A program made the position numbers and the translations under genes. From the NCBI GenBank assembly GCA_009773555.1, contig WSXZ01000013.1, forward strand, positions 44,345-108,344: a stretch of DNA of 64,000 bases. The letters run 5' to 3'. The first letter of the stretch is position 1, and every line of letters begins with the position of its first letter. A model generated the notes under the pieces. That model saw nothing but the letters and a program-made list of their open reading frames with translations, was not told the DNA's origin and did not search any database. Source of the DNA: Methylocystaceae bacterium. Its GTDB lineage: Bacteria; Pseudomonadota; Alphaproteobacteria; Rhizobiales; Beijerinckiaceae. Below are positions 36,795-46,849 of the stretch, in pieces.

Positions 36795-37430
36795 ATGAAG
36801 AGCCCGTCGGCGGATCATGCGACGGCAGGATCGACAGAGGCGCATGTTGCGGGACGGAAGGAATGTTCCGTGATCGAGGCCGCGCGAAAATTATTCCTCG
36901 AACAGGGTTTCGCCGAGACGAGCATGGACGCGATCGCGCGGTCCGCATGCGTGTCGAAGGCGACGCTCTACGCTTACTTCCCGAGCAAGGAAGCTTTGTT
37001 CGCCCATTTGATCGAAGCGGAATGCCGCCTGAAAGCGAGCAGGCTGCAGATGCCAGATCTCGACATCGGCCTTGTCGAGGCGCTTCGAAGTTTCGCGCGT
37101 CAATTTGTCGAGGTGTATTTGACGCCGGAGTCGATGGCGTTTTTTCAGGCGATTTCCAGTGAGCGCATGCGCTTTCCGCAACTCTGCAGGCTCTTCTTTG
37201 AAAGTGGGCCGAAAAACGAGCTCATGCGCGTTGCGGCCTTGCTCGAAGAGGCCAAAGACCAGGGCCTGCTGACGTTCTCAGACGCGAATGAAGCCGCTAG
37301 CCATTTTTTGAGTCTTGTCCGCGGGGACCTGCCGCTTCACACGGCGCTCGGTCTCGAACCGGGAGCCGAAGCCTCCGTTACCGCGAAGGTCGACGCCGGA
37401 ATTGATGCTTTTCTGAGAGCATACAGGTGA
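36795..37430 (+). CDS. TetR/AcrR-family regulator
   Basis: This 211-residue regulator has an N-terminal HTH (VIEAARKLFLEQGFAETSMDAIARSACVSKATLYAYFPSKEALFAHLI) and a C-terminal ligand domain of the AefR-like type (SSERMRFPQLCRLFFESGP). The ATG at 36795 follows GAGGAA. It is divergent from the efflux operon, with a palindromic operator between, so it most likely represses the pump. Confidence 0.93.
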   Translation: MKSPSADHATAGSTEAHVAGRKECSVIEAARKLFLEQGFAETSMDAIARSACVSKATLYAYFPSKEALFAHLIEAECRLKASRLQMPDLDIGLVEALRSFARQFVEVYLTPESMAFFQAISSERMRFPQLCRLFFESGPKNELMRVAALLEEAKDQGLLTFSDANEAASHFLSLVRGDLPLHTALGLEPGAEASVTAKVDAGIDAFLRAYR

Positions 37431-37513
37431 GCGGGACCGTCGCGCGTTGCAACGAGATGTCGCAACAAGACCGCTTCAAACTAATTGTACGACGCGATTG
37501 CTATGGGCGAAGC

Positions 37514-39019
37514 ATGACGAGTAACCCGCCAATTCGATGGATATTCTTGCTTGCCGCAATCGTCGCGGGCGGCTGCGTCCCGTGCCGGGCGGACGATGCG
37601 ACAGCGGGAAAGAAAAGCGCGGACGAACGATCCGCCCCGTCACGCGGTCTGCCCGCGGAAGTCGTCACCAACCATACGATCACGCTCGGCGGCGAGAAGG
37701 TGGCGTTCACGGCGCGAGCGGGCGCCGTGCATCTGCGGGACGCCCAAAGTGATGCGCCGCAGGCGGATGTGGCCTATGTTTCCTATGAACGCGCGGGCGC
37801 GGAATCGCTCAGCCGGCCGGTTGCTTTCGTCTTCAATGGCGGACCCGGCGCGGGCTCCGCCTGGCTCGGTCTAGGCGCGCTGTCGCCATGGCGCCTTCAG
37901 ATGGCCAACCCGCTCTCGCCATCGGCGCCGCCCACGATCGTGGAGAACGCCGAGAGCTGGCTGAATTTCACCGATCTGGTGTTCGTTGATCCGCCGGGCA
38001 CAGGCTACAGCAAAATCCTTGGCGACGGCGAGGATCTCAGGAAGCGATTGTTCTCGGTCGAAGGCGACGCCGACGCGCTTGCCGTCGTCCTTCGCAAATG
38101 GCTGACCACACACCGGCGCCTTGCCTCGCCCAAATATCTTGTCGGCGAGAGCTATGGGAGTTTTCGCGCGGTCAAACTGGTGCATGCGCTGCGAGAGCGC
38201 GAAAGCGTGGGGGTGACAGGCCTTATTCTTATCTCGCCGGTCCTCGACTTCACCTGGTTGGACGTGCGCAATCTTCTCTCCTACTCAGCTTACTTGCCAT
38301 CGTTTGCTGCAGTCGCGCGCGGCGCAAAGGACCGAGCCGCACTTGCCGACGTCGAGGAATATGCCGGAGGCGCTTATCTGACCGATTTGCTCAAGGGGGT
38401 GCGGGATGCCGACGCTCTGTCGCGGCTGAGCGCCAGGGTAGCGCAATTCACTAGTCTCAACAGCAAGACGGTGTCACAGCTCGGCGGCCGTGTGCACGTC
38501 AAGACGTTCAGTCGCGAGCGCGCCCGTGACGACCAGCGGATTCTGAGCGCTTATGATGGGGAAGTGGCCGGCTTCGACCCCGCGCCCTTTTCCCAAGAGA
38601 GCGACTGGGCGGACCCCGTGCTTGACACGCTGCGCACGCCACTGGGCGCCGCCATGAGCCGAATCGTGACCGAAAAGCTAGAGTGGCCAATAAACGACGC
38701 GCGATATGAAATCCTCAATGCGCAAGTTGCGCACCAATGGGATTACGGGCGCGGTGGGCGCGTCAACGCGGAAGCCGTCTCAGACCTGCGCGAGGCGTTG
38801 GCGCTCGATCCGCGGCTCAAGGTTCTCATCGTGCACGGAATCACCGATCTCGTTACCCCCTATTTTGCGACGAAACTCTTGCTGGACCAGCTTCCCGCCT
38901 TTGGCGATGGTTCGCGCGTGCAGTTCGTTGTTCTGCCCGGCGGGCATATGTCCTATGTGCGGGATGAATCGCGCCGCGCTCTACGCGACGCGGCGCGAAT
39001 TTCTGTTGAACGGAATTGA
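37514..39019 (+). CDS. Serine carboxypeptidase-like peptidase (S10)
   Basis: This 501-residue protein has a signal peptide with a possible lipobox (IFLLAAIVAGGC). The S10 motifs are complete: FVFNGGPGAGSAWL (oxyanion), VFVDPPGTGYSK, VGESYGSFRAVKL (catalytic Ser), a late Asp in HGITDLVTPYF and His in LPGGHMSYVRD. It removes C-terminal residues from peptides in the periplasm. It starts inside the region after the TetR gene and may be co-transcribed with it. Confidence 0.88.
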   Translation: MTSNPPIRWIFLLAAIVAGGCVPCRADDATAGKKSADERSAPSRGLPAEVVTNHTITLGGEKVAFTARAGAVHLRDAQSDAPQADVAYVSYERAGAESLSRPVAFVFNGGPGAGSAWLGLGALSPWRLQMANPLSPSAPPTIVENAESWLNFTDLVFVDPPGTGYSKILGDGEDLRKRLFSVEGDADALAVVLRKWLTTHRRLASPKYLVGESYGSFRAVKLVHALRERESVGVTGLILISPVLDFTWLDVRNLLSYSAYLPSFAAVARGAKDRAALADVEEYAGGAYLTDLLKGVRDADALSRLSARVAQFTSLNSKTVSQLGGRVHVKTFSRERARDDQRILSAYDGEVAGFDPAPFSQESDWADPVLDTLRTPLGAAMSRIVTEKLEWPINDARYEILNAQVAHQWDYGRGGRVNAEAVSDLREALALDPRLKVLIVHGITDLVTPYFATKLLLDQLPAFGDGSRVQFVVLPGGHMSYVRDESRRALRDAARISVERN

Positions 39020-39149
39020 CAAACAACAACGCCGACACTTCGAGGCGCGTTCGAACAGCCTCTGTTCAAACATCCAGTCATGCAATGCGGCGATCGAGTA
39101 AATGACGTCCAGTTTCGATCTTCGCAAACTCGGAGGCAGGATACGGCCA

Positions 39150-40424
39150 ATGGCCCTCGACACTCGCAGCGCGTGGAAAGGCTTTATCGCGGTCGCTATC
39201 GCCGCCGCGATGGTATTCGCCGCGACGATGTTCCTTTTCAGGGCGGAAAGCGCGCCGATCAAGGTCGGCATTCTGCATTCGCGCTCTGGGCCGATGGCGA
39301 TCAGCGAAAATTCAATGGTCGACGCGGAGCTGCTCGCGATTGAGGAGATCAACGCGAAGGGCGGCTTACTGGGACGCAAGATTCAGCCGATCATCGCCGA
39401 CGGCAAATCCGATTGGCCGACCTTCGCGAAAGAAGCCGAGCGCCTGATCACCGAGGAACACGTATCCGTGATTTTCGGATGCTGGACCTCCGCAAGCCGT
39501 AAGACGGTTGCGCCCATTATCGAAAAATATGGTCAGCTCCTGGTCTACCCAATGGCCTATGAGGGACTCGAACAGTCGCCCAACATTATCTACACGGGCG
39601 CGGCGCCCAATCAGCAGGTCATTCCGGCCATCAAATGGAGCCTCGATCACATTGGCAAAAAATTCTATCTGATCGGCTCAGATTATGTTTGGCCGCACAG
39701 CATCAACGAAATTATGAAGGACACGATTCGCGCGCTTGGCGCGGAGCTTGTAGGCGAAGACTATATTTTCTTCGGAAGCGCCAACGTCTCTCGGGCGGTC
39801 CAAAAAATCAAGCTGGCGCAGCCGGACGTTATTGTCAGTTCGGTCGTGGGCGACTCCAACAAGGCGTTCTATCAGGCGCTGACCGATGCTGGGCTTTCCG
39901 CTGACAAGGCGCCGGTTGTCTCCGTCAGCATCGGCGAGGAAGAGCTTCGCAGCCTACCGATTGCCAACCTCCAAGGCCATTACAGCGCCTGGAGCTATTT
40001 CGAGGCGATCAAGAAGCCGGCGAACGAGCGGTTTGTTCGCGCCTTTCGTGAAAGATATGGCGCCAACCGTGTGACGGGTGACGTTATTGCGACCTCATAC
40101 TTCAGCGTCATCTTATGGGCAAAGGCGGTCGAGGAGGCGCAGTCCTTCGACGTACAGAGGGTCAAACGCACCATGCTGACCGAGACCCTCGATGCGCCCG
40201 AAGGTCTGGTGTCGGTTGATCCTTACACGCAACATACGTGGCGGTCTTTCTCTGTCGGTAAAATTCAAACTGATGGCCGGATCGAGCTTGTCTGGACGAT
40301 TGATCGTCCGATCCGTCCCGTGCCCTATCCGCCGACTCGCACGAAAGCCGAGTGGGAGGAATTTCTTGCCGCCTTGTACAACCGATGGGGCGGCAGATGG
40401 GCGAATCCGACAGAGGCGGACTGA
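39150..40424 (+). CDS. UrtA-like periplasmic binding protein, membrane-anchored
   Basis: This protein of about 424 residues has an N-terminal membrane anchor, not cleaved in appearance, then IKVGILHSRSGPMAISE and AEEINAKGGLLG-type blocks, GCWTSASRKTVAPIIEKYGQLLVYPMAYEG and GAAPNQQVIPAIKWS. These are typical of the amide/urea receptor group (UrtA, AmiC). No ABC permease or ATPase follows; a hybrid kinase starts 4 bp later. It is therefore likely a sensor subunit, not a transport protein. An ATG at 39102 is an alternative start. Confidence 0.85.
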   Translation: MALDTRSAWKGFIAVAIAAAMVFAATMFLFRAESAPIKVGILHSRSGPMAISENSMVDAELLAIEEINAKGGLLGRKIQPIIADGKSDWPTFAKEAERLITEEHVSVIFGCWTSASRKTVAPIIEKYGQLLVYPMAYEGLEQSPNIIYTGAAPNQQVIPAIKWSLDHIGKKFYLIGSDYVWPHSINEIMKDTIRALGAELVGEDYIFFGSANVSRAVQKIKLAQPDVIVSSVVGDSNKAFYQALTDAGLSADKAPVVSVSIGEEELRSLPIANLQGHYSAWSYFEAIKKPANERFVRAFRERYGANRVTGDVIATSYFSVILWAKAVEEAQSFDVQRVKRTMLTETLDAPEGLVSVDPYTQHTWRSFSVGKIQTDGRIELVWTIDRPIRPVPYPPTRTKAEWEEFLAALYNRWGGRWANPTEAD

Positions 40425-40427
40425 TCC

Positions 40428-43056
40428 ATGAAGCTTCCCAGGCTTGATTTCCTCCGGCGCTCCATCGGCGCCAAGATCATCTTCTGGTTCCTTGCGATCA
40501 ATATCGTCTCCTGCGGCCTCCTCGCCTGGCGAACCTATGACATATCGCGAGAGGCTCTCGAGCAGGCGATTCAGACGTCGTTGCAGGTTGTCGCCAAGAA
40601 GAAAGTGGAGCAGCTGGAGACTCTGACGCTTGAAAAAATCAGAAGCGTCGAATCTCTGATGCACAGCGCCTCAATTGGCGAGGCCACTCGGGAATTTTCT
40701 GAAGCCATAAGGACGAGCGGGAGAGACTCCGAGTCCTATCGCCAGGCTGTCACGAAACACGGCCCGGTTCTCAAGCGTTTTTCCGACACGTTCAACTATG
40801 TCAACTGCGCGATTGTCTCGCCCGAAGGCTTCACGCTTTTCGAGCAATCGGACCCTACCCTTTTCAACCCAAATTCGCTCGGCGGACCGCTCAAGGGAAC
40901 GGAGCTTTCGGACACGATTAATCGCGCGCGGACATTGCTGCAGGCCGAAATTTCGGCGTTTCAGATCTATCCGGGGCTGAAAGAGCCTGCCGCCTTTATT
41001 GCGGGTCCTGTTCTGGAAAACGGCGTCGTGATTGGCGTCGTCGTCTTCCAGCTCGATAAACGACTACACAGGTCTCGGCGAGACAGGAGAGGTGCTGGTC
41101 GCCGCCCGCTTCGATCAGGGCCAAATGGTCGTGGTCAACCCGCTGCGGAACGACGCTTCCAAGGCTTTCAGCATCAGGGCGCCGCTCGATGGCAGCGCTT
41201 TTCCTGCGCTCGCTCGGGCGCTCGCCGGCGTCCACGGCTCAGGCCTCTTCGATGACCGCCTGAACAGGCCCGTCGTCGCCTCGTGGACCTATGTTCCGTC
41301 GTTTCGCTGGGGCATGGTCGTACAGCAGCGCACGAAGGAGGCCTTCGCGCTCACCAGCGCGCAAAAAGAGGCGACGCTCTGGCTGCTGTTCTTCATGATT
41401 CCGCCGATTATCGCTCTGGCCATGGGCGTCGCGCGCACGATCACCAAGCCCATCAAGACCGCCGTCGGCGTCGCCGAGAAGGTCGCGGCGGGGGACCTCG
41501 ACGCAAATTTCGAGATTGGCAGCCGTGACGAAACGGGGCTCCTGCTGACGGCGATCCGCTCCATGACCGTGGAGCTGCGCGGACTTTACGACTCCATGGA
41601 GGACAAGATCCGGGCGCTCAACGCCATCATCGGTTATAGCGAAATGCTTCAGGAAAACGCGCTCGACGACGGCGATCCAGAACCGATCGAAGACCTGAAG
41701 AGGATCGAGAGCGCGGGCCGGCACCTGCTTGGGCTGATCAACGATATTCTCGATCTTTCCAAAATCGAAGCCGGAAAGATGGAGGTCTTCATCGAGAGGG
41801 TGGAGATCAGGCCTCTCGTGAATGAGGTCCTGTCGATCGTTCAGCCCCTCGCCGACAAGAACGGCAATGCGCTTGAGCTCTGCTGCCCGGACGACGTGGG
41901 CGGCTTCTTGTCCGACGAAACGAAGGTCAAGCAATGCCTGCTCAATCTCATGAGCAATGCAAACAAATTCACGAGCCAGGGAAAAGTCACTTTGACCGTC
42001 GAGCGGGACGCCGACGCTTTTGTGATTTTCCACGTGTCGGACACGGGGCTCGGCATGACGCAGGAGCAGCTTTCCCGCCTGTTCCAGGCCTTCACTCAAG
42101 CCGACGCGTCGACCACGAAGCGCTTCGGAGGGACGGGGCTGGGGCTCGCGATCACCAAGCATTTTTGCGCGGCGCTTGGCGGCGATATCTCCGTTGGGAG
42201 CGCGCTGGGCGCAGGCTCGACCTTCACGATCAGGCTTCCGGCCCGGCAGGAGCCCCTCGCGACGAAGAAACGGGCCGAGCCGACTTCGTCCCGGCCTCTC
42301 TCCACGATACTGGTCGTCGACGACGACGCGACCGCGCGCGACCTGCTCACACGAACTTTGGAGAACAAGGGCTATCACGTCATCGTCGCCCGTAATGGGC
42401 TGGAAGCGCTGGCCCTGGCGAGACAGCACAGGCCGAATGCGATCACGCTGGATGTGATGATGCCCCAGCTCGACGGCTGGAGCGTGCTCAGGCAGCTCAA
42501 GGAGGATGATGAGCTGCGGAACATCCCCGTCATTATGGTGACGATTCTCAACGAGCGCGCTCTGGCGATTCCGCTCGGGGCGGCGGAGCTTTTGACCAAG
42601 CCCATCGACCGTCAGCGCTTAACGGCCCTGATGACGCAATATTGCGGGGCATCGAGCGAAACCACGGTGCTCATCATCGAGGACGACTCCGCCACGCGCG
42701 AGCTTCTTTGCCGCTGCGTTTCGGGCGCTGGCTACAAGGCCGAAGCCGCCATCAACGGGCAGGATGGGCTCGACTGGATCGCTGAAAATCCGGCGCCGGA
42801 CCTGATCCTTCTCGACCTGATGATGCCAAATCTCGATGGGTTCGGTTTCTTGAGAGAATTGCGTAAGCGCCGCGCCTATGACCATTTGCCGGTCGTCATC
42901 GTCACGGCGAAAGATCTCAGCGAAGAGGATATGCGCAAGCTCAAAGAATTCGGAGCTGACATCATCACAAAGGACCATGACTATCTTGAGGAGCTGGTGA
43001 CGATTATGCGTCAGTGCCTCAATCCCAGCGCGGCGGACGCCGTCCAAGCGCATTGA
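40428..43056 (+). pseudogene. Hybrid sensor kinase with frameshift and lost H-box
   Basis: Two frames encode one protein of about 875 residues: a membrane segment, a Cache-like periplasmic domain, a second membrane segment, HAMP, HisKA, HATPase (NLMSNANKF, DTGLGMTQ, GTGLGLAITKHF), and two receivers. Around 41058 the frame changes between GVVVFQLD and INDYTGLGETGEV, and a few residues are missing. At about 41612 the text runs YDSMEDKIRALNAIIGYSEML. The usual coiled-coil and SHELRTP block with the phospho-acceptor His is absent. Both lesions fit deletions. As read, the kinase cannot autophosphorylate in the normal way. Confidence 0.8.
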
Positions 43057-43076
43057 CATCGGAGACAGGGTCGGTG

Positions 43077-43445
43077 GTGAAGATTTTGCTTGTCGAAGAT
43101 AATGAGATGAACCGGGATATGCTGTCGCGACGCCTTAGGCGCAACGGCTATGAAGTCGTGATCGCCATAGACGGCCAACAGGGCGTCGACATGGCCGCCG
43201 CCGAATCGCCTGACCTCATCCTGATGGACATGAGCCTGCCGGTCATCGATGGCTGGGAGGCGGCCCGCCAGGTCAGAGAAAACGAAGCGACGCGCAAGAT
43301 TCCGGTCATCGCCCTCACCGCCCATGCGATGGCGGGGGACCGGGAAAAGGCGATCGAAGCGGGCTGCGACGACTATGACACGAAACCTGTCGAGATCACG
43401 CGTCTTCTGGGCAAGATCACGGCCCTGATTGAATCTGGCGCTTAG
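43077..43445 (+). CDS. DivK-like single-domain response regulator
   Basis: This 122-residue receiver begins VKILLVEDNEMNRDMLSRRL, with the acceptor Asp in LILMDMSLPVIDGWEA, a Thr in VIALTAHAM and a Lys in YDTKPVE. It has no output domain, so it acts through protein contact. The GTG at 43077 follows GGAGACAGGG. It lies 20 bp after the hybrid kinase and before the cyclase gene, so it is likely part of one phosphorelay. Confidence 0.9.
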   Translation: MKILLVEDNEMNRDMLSRRLRRNGYEVVIAIDGQQGVDMAAAESPDLILMDMSLPVIDGWEAARQVRENEATRKIPVIALTAHAMAGDREKAIEAGCDDYDTKPVEITRLLGKITALIESGA

Positions 43446-43566
43446 CGATGCGTCGCCGCTCTTGTCGAGCGAACTCTGGCGACCCACCAGTTGAAACGAT
43501 TATGAGGAACGCGACTCACGCATCTTGGACAGCGGGCGTTGCCGCCTTCCGGCTTGGGAAAATAAT

Positions 43567-45192
43567 ATGATGTCGCATGGCTTCCAGCCGTCCGCCGACA
43601 GGAGCGATCGCGCACTGCTTGCTTATGTGCAGCAGGAGTTGAGCGCGCCTGCAGAGGCGATTGCGGGCTATGCGGAAATTTTGCTGGATGAGGCCGAAAG
43701 GAACGGTCACGGGGAATTTCGTGACGACCTCGAAAAAATCCACGCCGCCAGCCGTTCGCTGATTAATGTCATCGCGTCACTCGTCAGTCGGTCGCGCGCG
43801 CCGACGCGCGGGCCAGGCGAAGATTCCGAGGACTATCGTCGCCACTTGCGGCACGATCTGCGCACGCCCATCAACGCCATAAAGGGATATGGCGAGATGC
43901 TGCGCGAAGACGCAGCGGGCGTTGACGACGCGCAGGCGCTGGTCTCGGACCTCAATCGACTTTTAGAGGAAGCGTCGCGCCTGCTTGAGCGTATCGACGG
44001 CCTGGTCAGTTTTTCACTCCCCGAAACCGAGGCGCCGGCCAAGGATGCCGAAATCGGCTCGGGACCCGTCTCCGCCATGGTCGCACATCGCTTCGTCGCC
44101 TCTGTCCAGCCGATCTCAGAAAACGAAGCCGACAGCGTCGCCGTACAGCCGAGCCGTATCCTCGTGGTGGACGACAACGCGTCCAATCGCGAACTCCTGA
44201 AGCGCCGACTGGAACGACAGGGCCACTCTGTAGCGCTGGCTGAAAATGGGTTTCGCTCGCTGGAGATGTTGAGGGAGGCGCCCTTCGATCTCATTTTGCT
44301 CGATCTGCTGATGCCGGATATCAGCGGCTTCGATGTTCTTTCGATCCTCAAGTCTGATCCTGCCTTGAGAGACATTCCAGTCATCGTTATATCGGCCTTG
44401 AACGAGATCGACTCCATCGTCAGATGCATCGAAGCGGGCGCCGATGATTATCTCGCGAAACCTTTCGATCCGGTGCTCCTTCGCGCGCGCATCGGATCGT
44501 CACTGGAGAAAAAACATCTACGGGACCGAGAGCGCGAGGCGCTCGAAGCGTTGCGCATCGAAAAAGAGCGCTCCGAGCAGCTTCTCCTCAACATTCTTCC
44601 GGCGCCGATTATCGCGCGCCTGAAGAGCGGCGAAACGGTCATCGCGGATCATGTCAGCGACGTCACGATTCTGTTTGCGGATTTCGTCGGCTTCACCGAG
44701 CTCTCCTCCAGGCTGTCGGCTCCCGAACTTGTTGGCGTATTGGGACGCGTTTTCTCGGCGTTTGACGGACTCGCGCTTAAATTTGGCGTTGAGAAGATCA
44801 AGACGATCGGCGACGCGTACATGGTCGCCTGCGGACTCTTCGGCGATCGGAGCGATCACGCGCACGCCGTCGCGGACATGGCGTTGGCTATGGCCGAAAC
44901 ACTGGACATTCTCAACGATACTTTGCCGACGCCGCTCGAGATCAGGATGGGCATAAACTCGGGCGACGTCGTCGCGGGCGTCATCGGTGCGCACAAGTTC
45001 ATTTACGATATCTGGGGCGACGCGGTGAATGTCGCGAGCCGGCTGGAGTCGAACAGCCTTCCGGGCCGCATCCAGGTTTCAGCATCGACCTACGAGCATC
45101 TGTGCAGGGACTTCGTTTTGGCTCCGCGCGACGGCCTCGAAATCAAAGGCAAGGGCGCCATGGAAGCGTTTTTTCTGACCGGTAGAAGGTAG
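43567..45192 (+). CDS. HisKA-receiver-adenylate cyclase fusion
   Basis: This 541-residue protein has an N-terminal HisKA-like repeat without histidine (ELSAPAEAIAGYAEIL). A second HisKA with histidine follows (LRHDLRTPINAIKGYGEML) but there is no ATPase domain. Next come a receiver (RILVVDDNASNREL, ILLDLLMPDISG, YLAKPFDP), a coiled coil, and a class III cyclase domain (ILFADFVGFTELS, EKIKTIGDAYMV, YDIWGDAVNVASRLES). The Lys and Asp in the cyclase point to ATP, so cAMP is the likely product. It must be phosphorylated by another kinase, probably the hybrid kinase next door. Confidence 0.88.
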   Translation: MMSHGFQPSADRSDRALLAYVQQELSAPAEAIAGYAEILLDEAERNGHGEFRDDLEKIHAASRSLINVIASLVSRSRAPTRGPGEDSEDYRRHLRHDLRTPINAIKGYGEMLREDAAGVDDAQALVSDLNRLLEEASRLLERIDGLVSFSLPETEAPAKDAEIGSGPVSAMVAHRFVASVQPISENEADSVAVQPSRILVVDDNASNRELLKRRLERQGHSVALAENGFRSLEMLREAPFDLILLDLLMPDISGFDVLSILKSDPALRDIPVIVISALNEIDSIVRCIEAGADDYLAKPFDPVLLRARIGSSLEKKHLRDREREALEALRIEKERSEQLLLNILPAPIIARLKSGETVIADHVSDVTILFADFVGFTELSSRLSAPELVGVLGRVFSAFDGLALKFGVEKIKTIGDAYMVACGLFGDRSDHAHAVADMALAMAETLDILNDTLPTPLEIRMGINSGDVVAGVIGAHKFIYDIWGDAVNVASRLESNSLPGRIQVSASTYEHLCRDFVLAPRDGLEIKGKGAMEAFFLTGRR

Positions 45193-45284
45193 GACAGCTT
45201 GCCGGTTGCACAAATAGCTTTGCCAGGCTGGGCTGCCGCCGATCTATCGGATGGTCGCCGCAGAAATAGCGCGCGGCGCTCCCG

Positions 45285-46847
45285 TCACTCTTCTCGGTAG
45301 AGCAGAAGCAAGAGGCCCGATAAGATGAATGCAATGGGCCAAACATAACCACCAATTCGACCCGCGGGGGTGTCCGACAAACGTATTTCCAGCCAGCGCG
45401 CGCTCGCGGAGACAACCCCGAGCAACGCGATAGGCGTATGACTGATCGCGACCAGAACCTCGTCTTTGCCTTCCGTGTGTCCATAATGCGTCAACAGAAA
45501 CGCTGCCGCCGCGCCAGTTGTTATTTCGAATATCGCAAAGGTCGCAATGAGCACCACGATGACTTTATGTTGGACGATCTGAGGATCACGAAGGCTTTCG
45601 AAGAACCCTATGGGTCCAAGGGGCCATGCGGTCTCATCCGCGCGAATGACCAGAATGCCGCCAAGCATCAAAAATAGCAGAGGCCAATGACGCACCGCCG
45701 GCGCAGTTGGCCGATGGCGTTCAAGCAAGGCGAAAAAGCCCATGAGGACAACAAAAACGCCCGCCAAATGATGATTCATCTCCGCCCAGGCAATGTCCGC
45801 CGCGCTGGGTGGGCTGGGCGTTCCGGGTTCGGCTACGCTGGAGGCTGCTTGCGCAGCAGACAACTCTGCATACGCTGGACTATGGAAACTCGGCCAGCGC
45901 GGCGCGAAACGCGCCGTGATCTCAGACAGGCTCGTGCGCTCCGCGCCGCCGTCTGTTGGGAGCGACGCAGATGCAAGAGCGGCGGCGCAAAACAGCGTAA
46001 CGAGGCCCAGTCCCACCTCCACCTCAGAGAAACGTAATAATCTTCTGATAGGAATGGAAGAAGCGCGCCACAGTTTGCGCGTTGTCGAAAGATTTGCGGC
46101 GGCAAAGCACAGCAAGCCAAACAGGAGCACGATTTTAGTGCTGACCAGCATTCCGTAATTCGTTTCATACAACGCGCTGAGATCCGAAAAGTGGCGCGTC
46201 ATCATCAAGAGGCCGGCGGCAATCAATGCTCCCACGGACCACATCGCGTTCCGCGAGAATTTGGAGGCGATCAATCGCCGTGCCTCGCCGCTCTTCGTCA
46301 TTCCGAGCGCGACTAAAAGGAACGGAATGCCGCCGATCCAGATCGCCGCTGCAAGCACATGCACAATCTCGGTCGTCACCAGCAACGCAGAGGCGACGGG
46401 GCGGCTCGCGGCATGTGTCACGCCCACATGCGCACACGCCAGCAGCAACGCTAAAGCAACGGCGCCTGCTCTCCACTTAAAAAAGGCGCCGACGTCGAGG
46501 CGGGCGTAAAGCGCCAATGCGCCGGACAGGATCATGGCGATGAAATGACTGACGACGGCGTCGGCGCTGGCTGCGACCGCAAGATCCACCTGCAACGTTC
46601 CGACCAGCATCGCAGTCAGCACGACTACCGCAACGATCTCGCCCAAGACCGAAGCACAGCAGCTCCAAAAAAGGATACGCAGGCAACGTCGCGCAATTGG
46701 CGACTCTTCAGCGTCCAGTTTCCCGTCAAGAGGGGACAGAACGAGCGTCAGAAACGCGACGCCACCCATGATGATCGCTTGCGTGGCGAGGAGATAGGCG
46801 CGCAGCACGAGGTCCAAAAAACCGTACAACGCGATGAAGGCTTGCAT
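45285..46847 (-). CDS. copD: Copper resistance protein D family
   Basis: This 520-residue inner-membrane protein has about a dozen hydrophobic segments. The conserved CopD block is seen at THAASRPVASALLVTTEIVHVLAAAIWIGGIPFL with its histidines, followed by SKFSRNAMWSVGALIAAGLLMM. The C-terminal third is an extra multi-span domain with EMNHHLAGVFVVLMGFFALLE. It imports or routes copper across the inner membrane. It starts 3 bp after copC. Confidence 0.88.
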   Translation of the reverse strand: MQAFIALYGFLDLVLRAYLLATQAIIMGGVAFLTLVLSPLDGKLDAEESPIARRCLRILFWSCCASVLGEIVAVVVLTAMLVGTLQVDLAVAASADAVVSHFIAMILSGALALYARLDVGAFFKWRAGAVALALLLACAHVGVTHAASRPVASALLVTTEIVHVLAAAIWIGGIPFLLVALGMTKSGEARRLIASKFSRNAMWSVGALIAAGLLMMTRHFSDLSALYETNYGMLVSTKIVLLFGLLCFAAANLSTTRKLWRASSIPIRRLLRFSEVEVGLGLVTLFCAAALASASLPTDGGAERTSLSEITARFAPRWPSFHSPAYAELSAAQAASSVAEPGTPSPPSAADIAWAEMNHHLAGVFVVLMGFFALLERHRPTAPAVRHWPLLFLMLGGILVIRADETAWPLGPIGFFESLRDPQIVQHKVIVVLIATFAIFEITTGAAAAFLLTHYGHTEGKDEVLVAISHTPIALLGVVSASARWLEIRLSDTPAGRIGGYVWPIAFILSGLLLLLYREE

Positions 46848-46849
46848 AG

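Noticed and set aside
39150..40424. Urea ABC transporter binding protein (urtA)
   Set aside because: No urtBCDE genes follow; the next gene is a sensor kinase, so a transport name would mislead.
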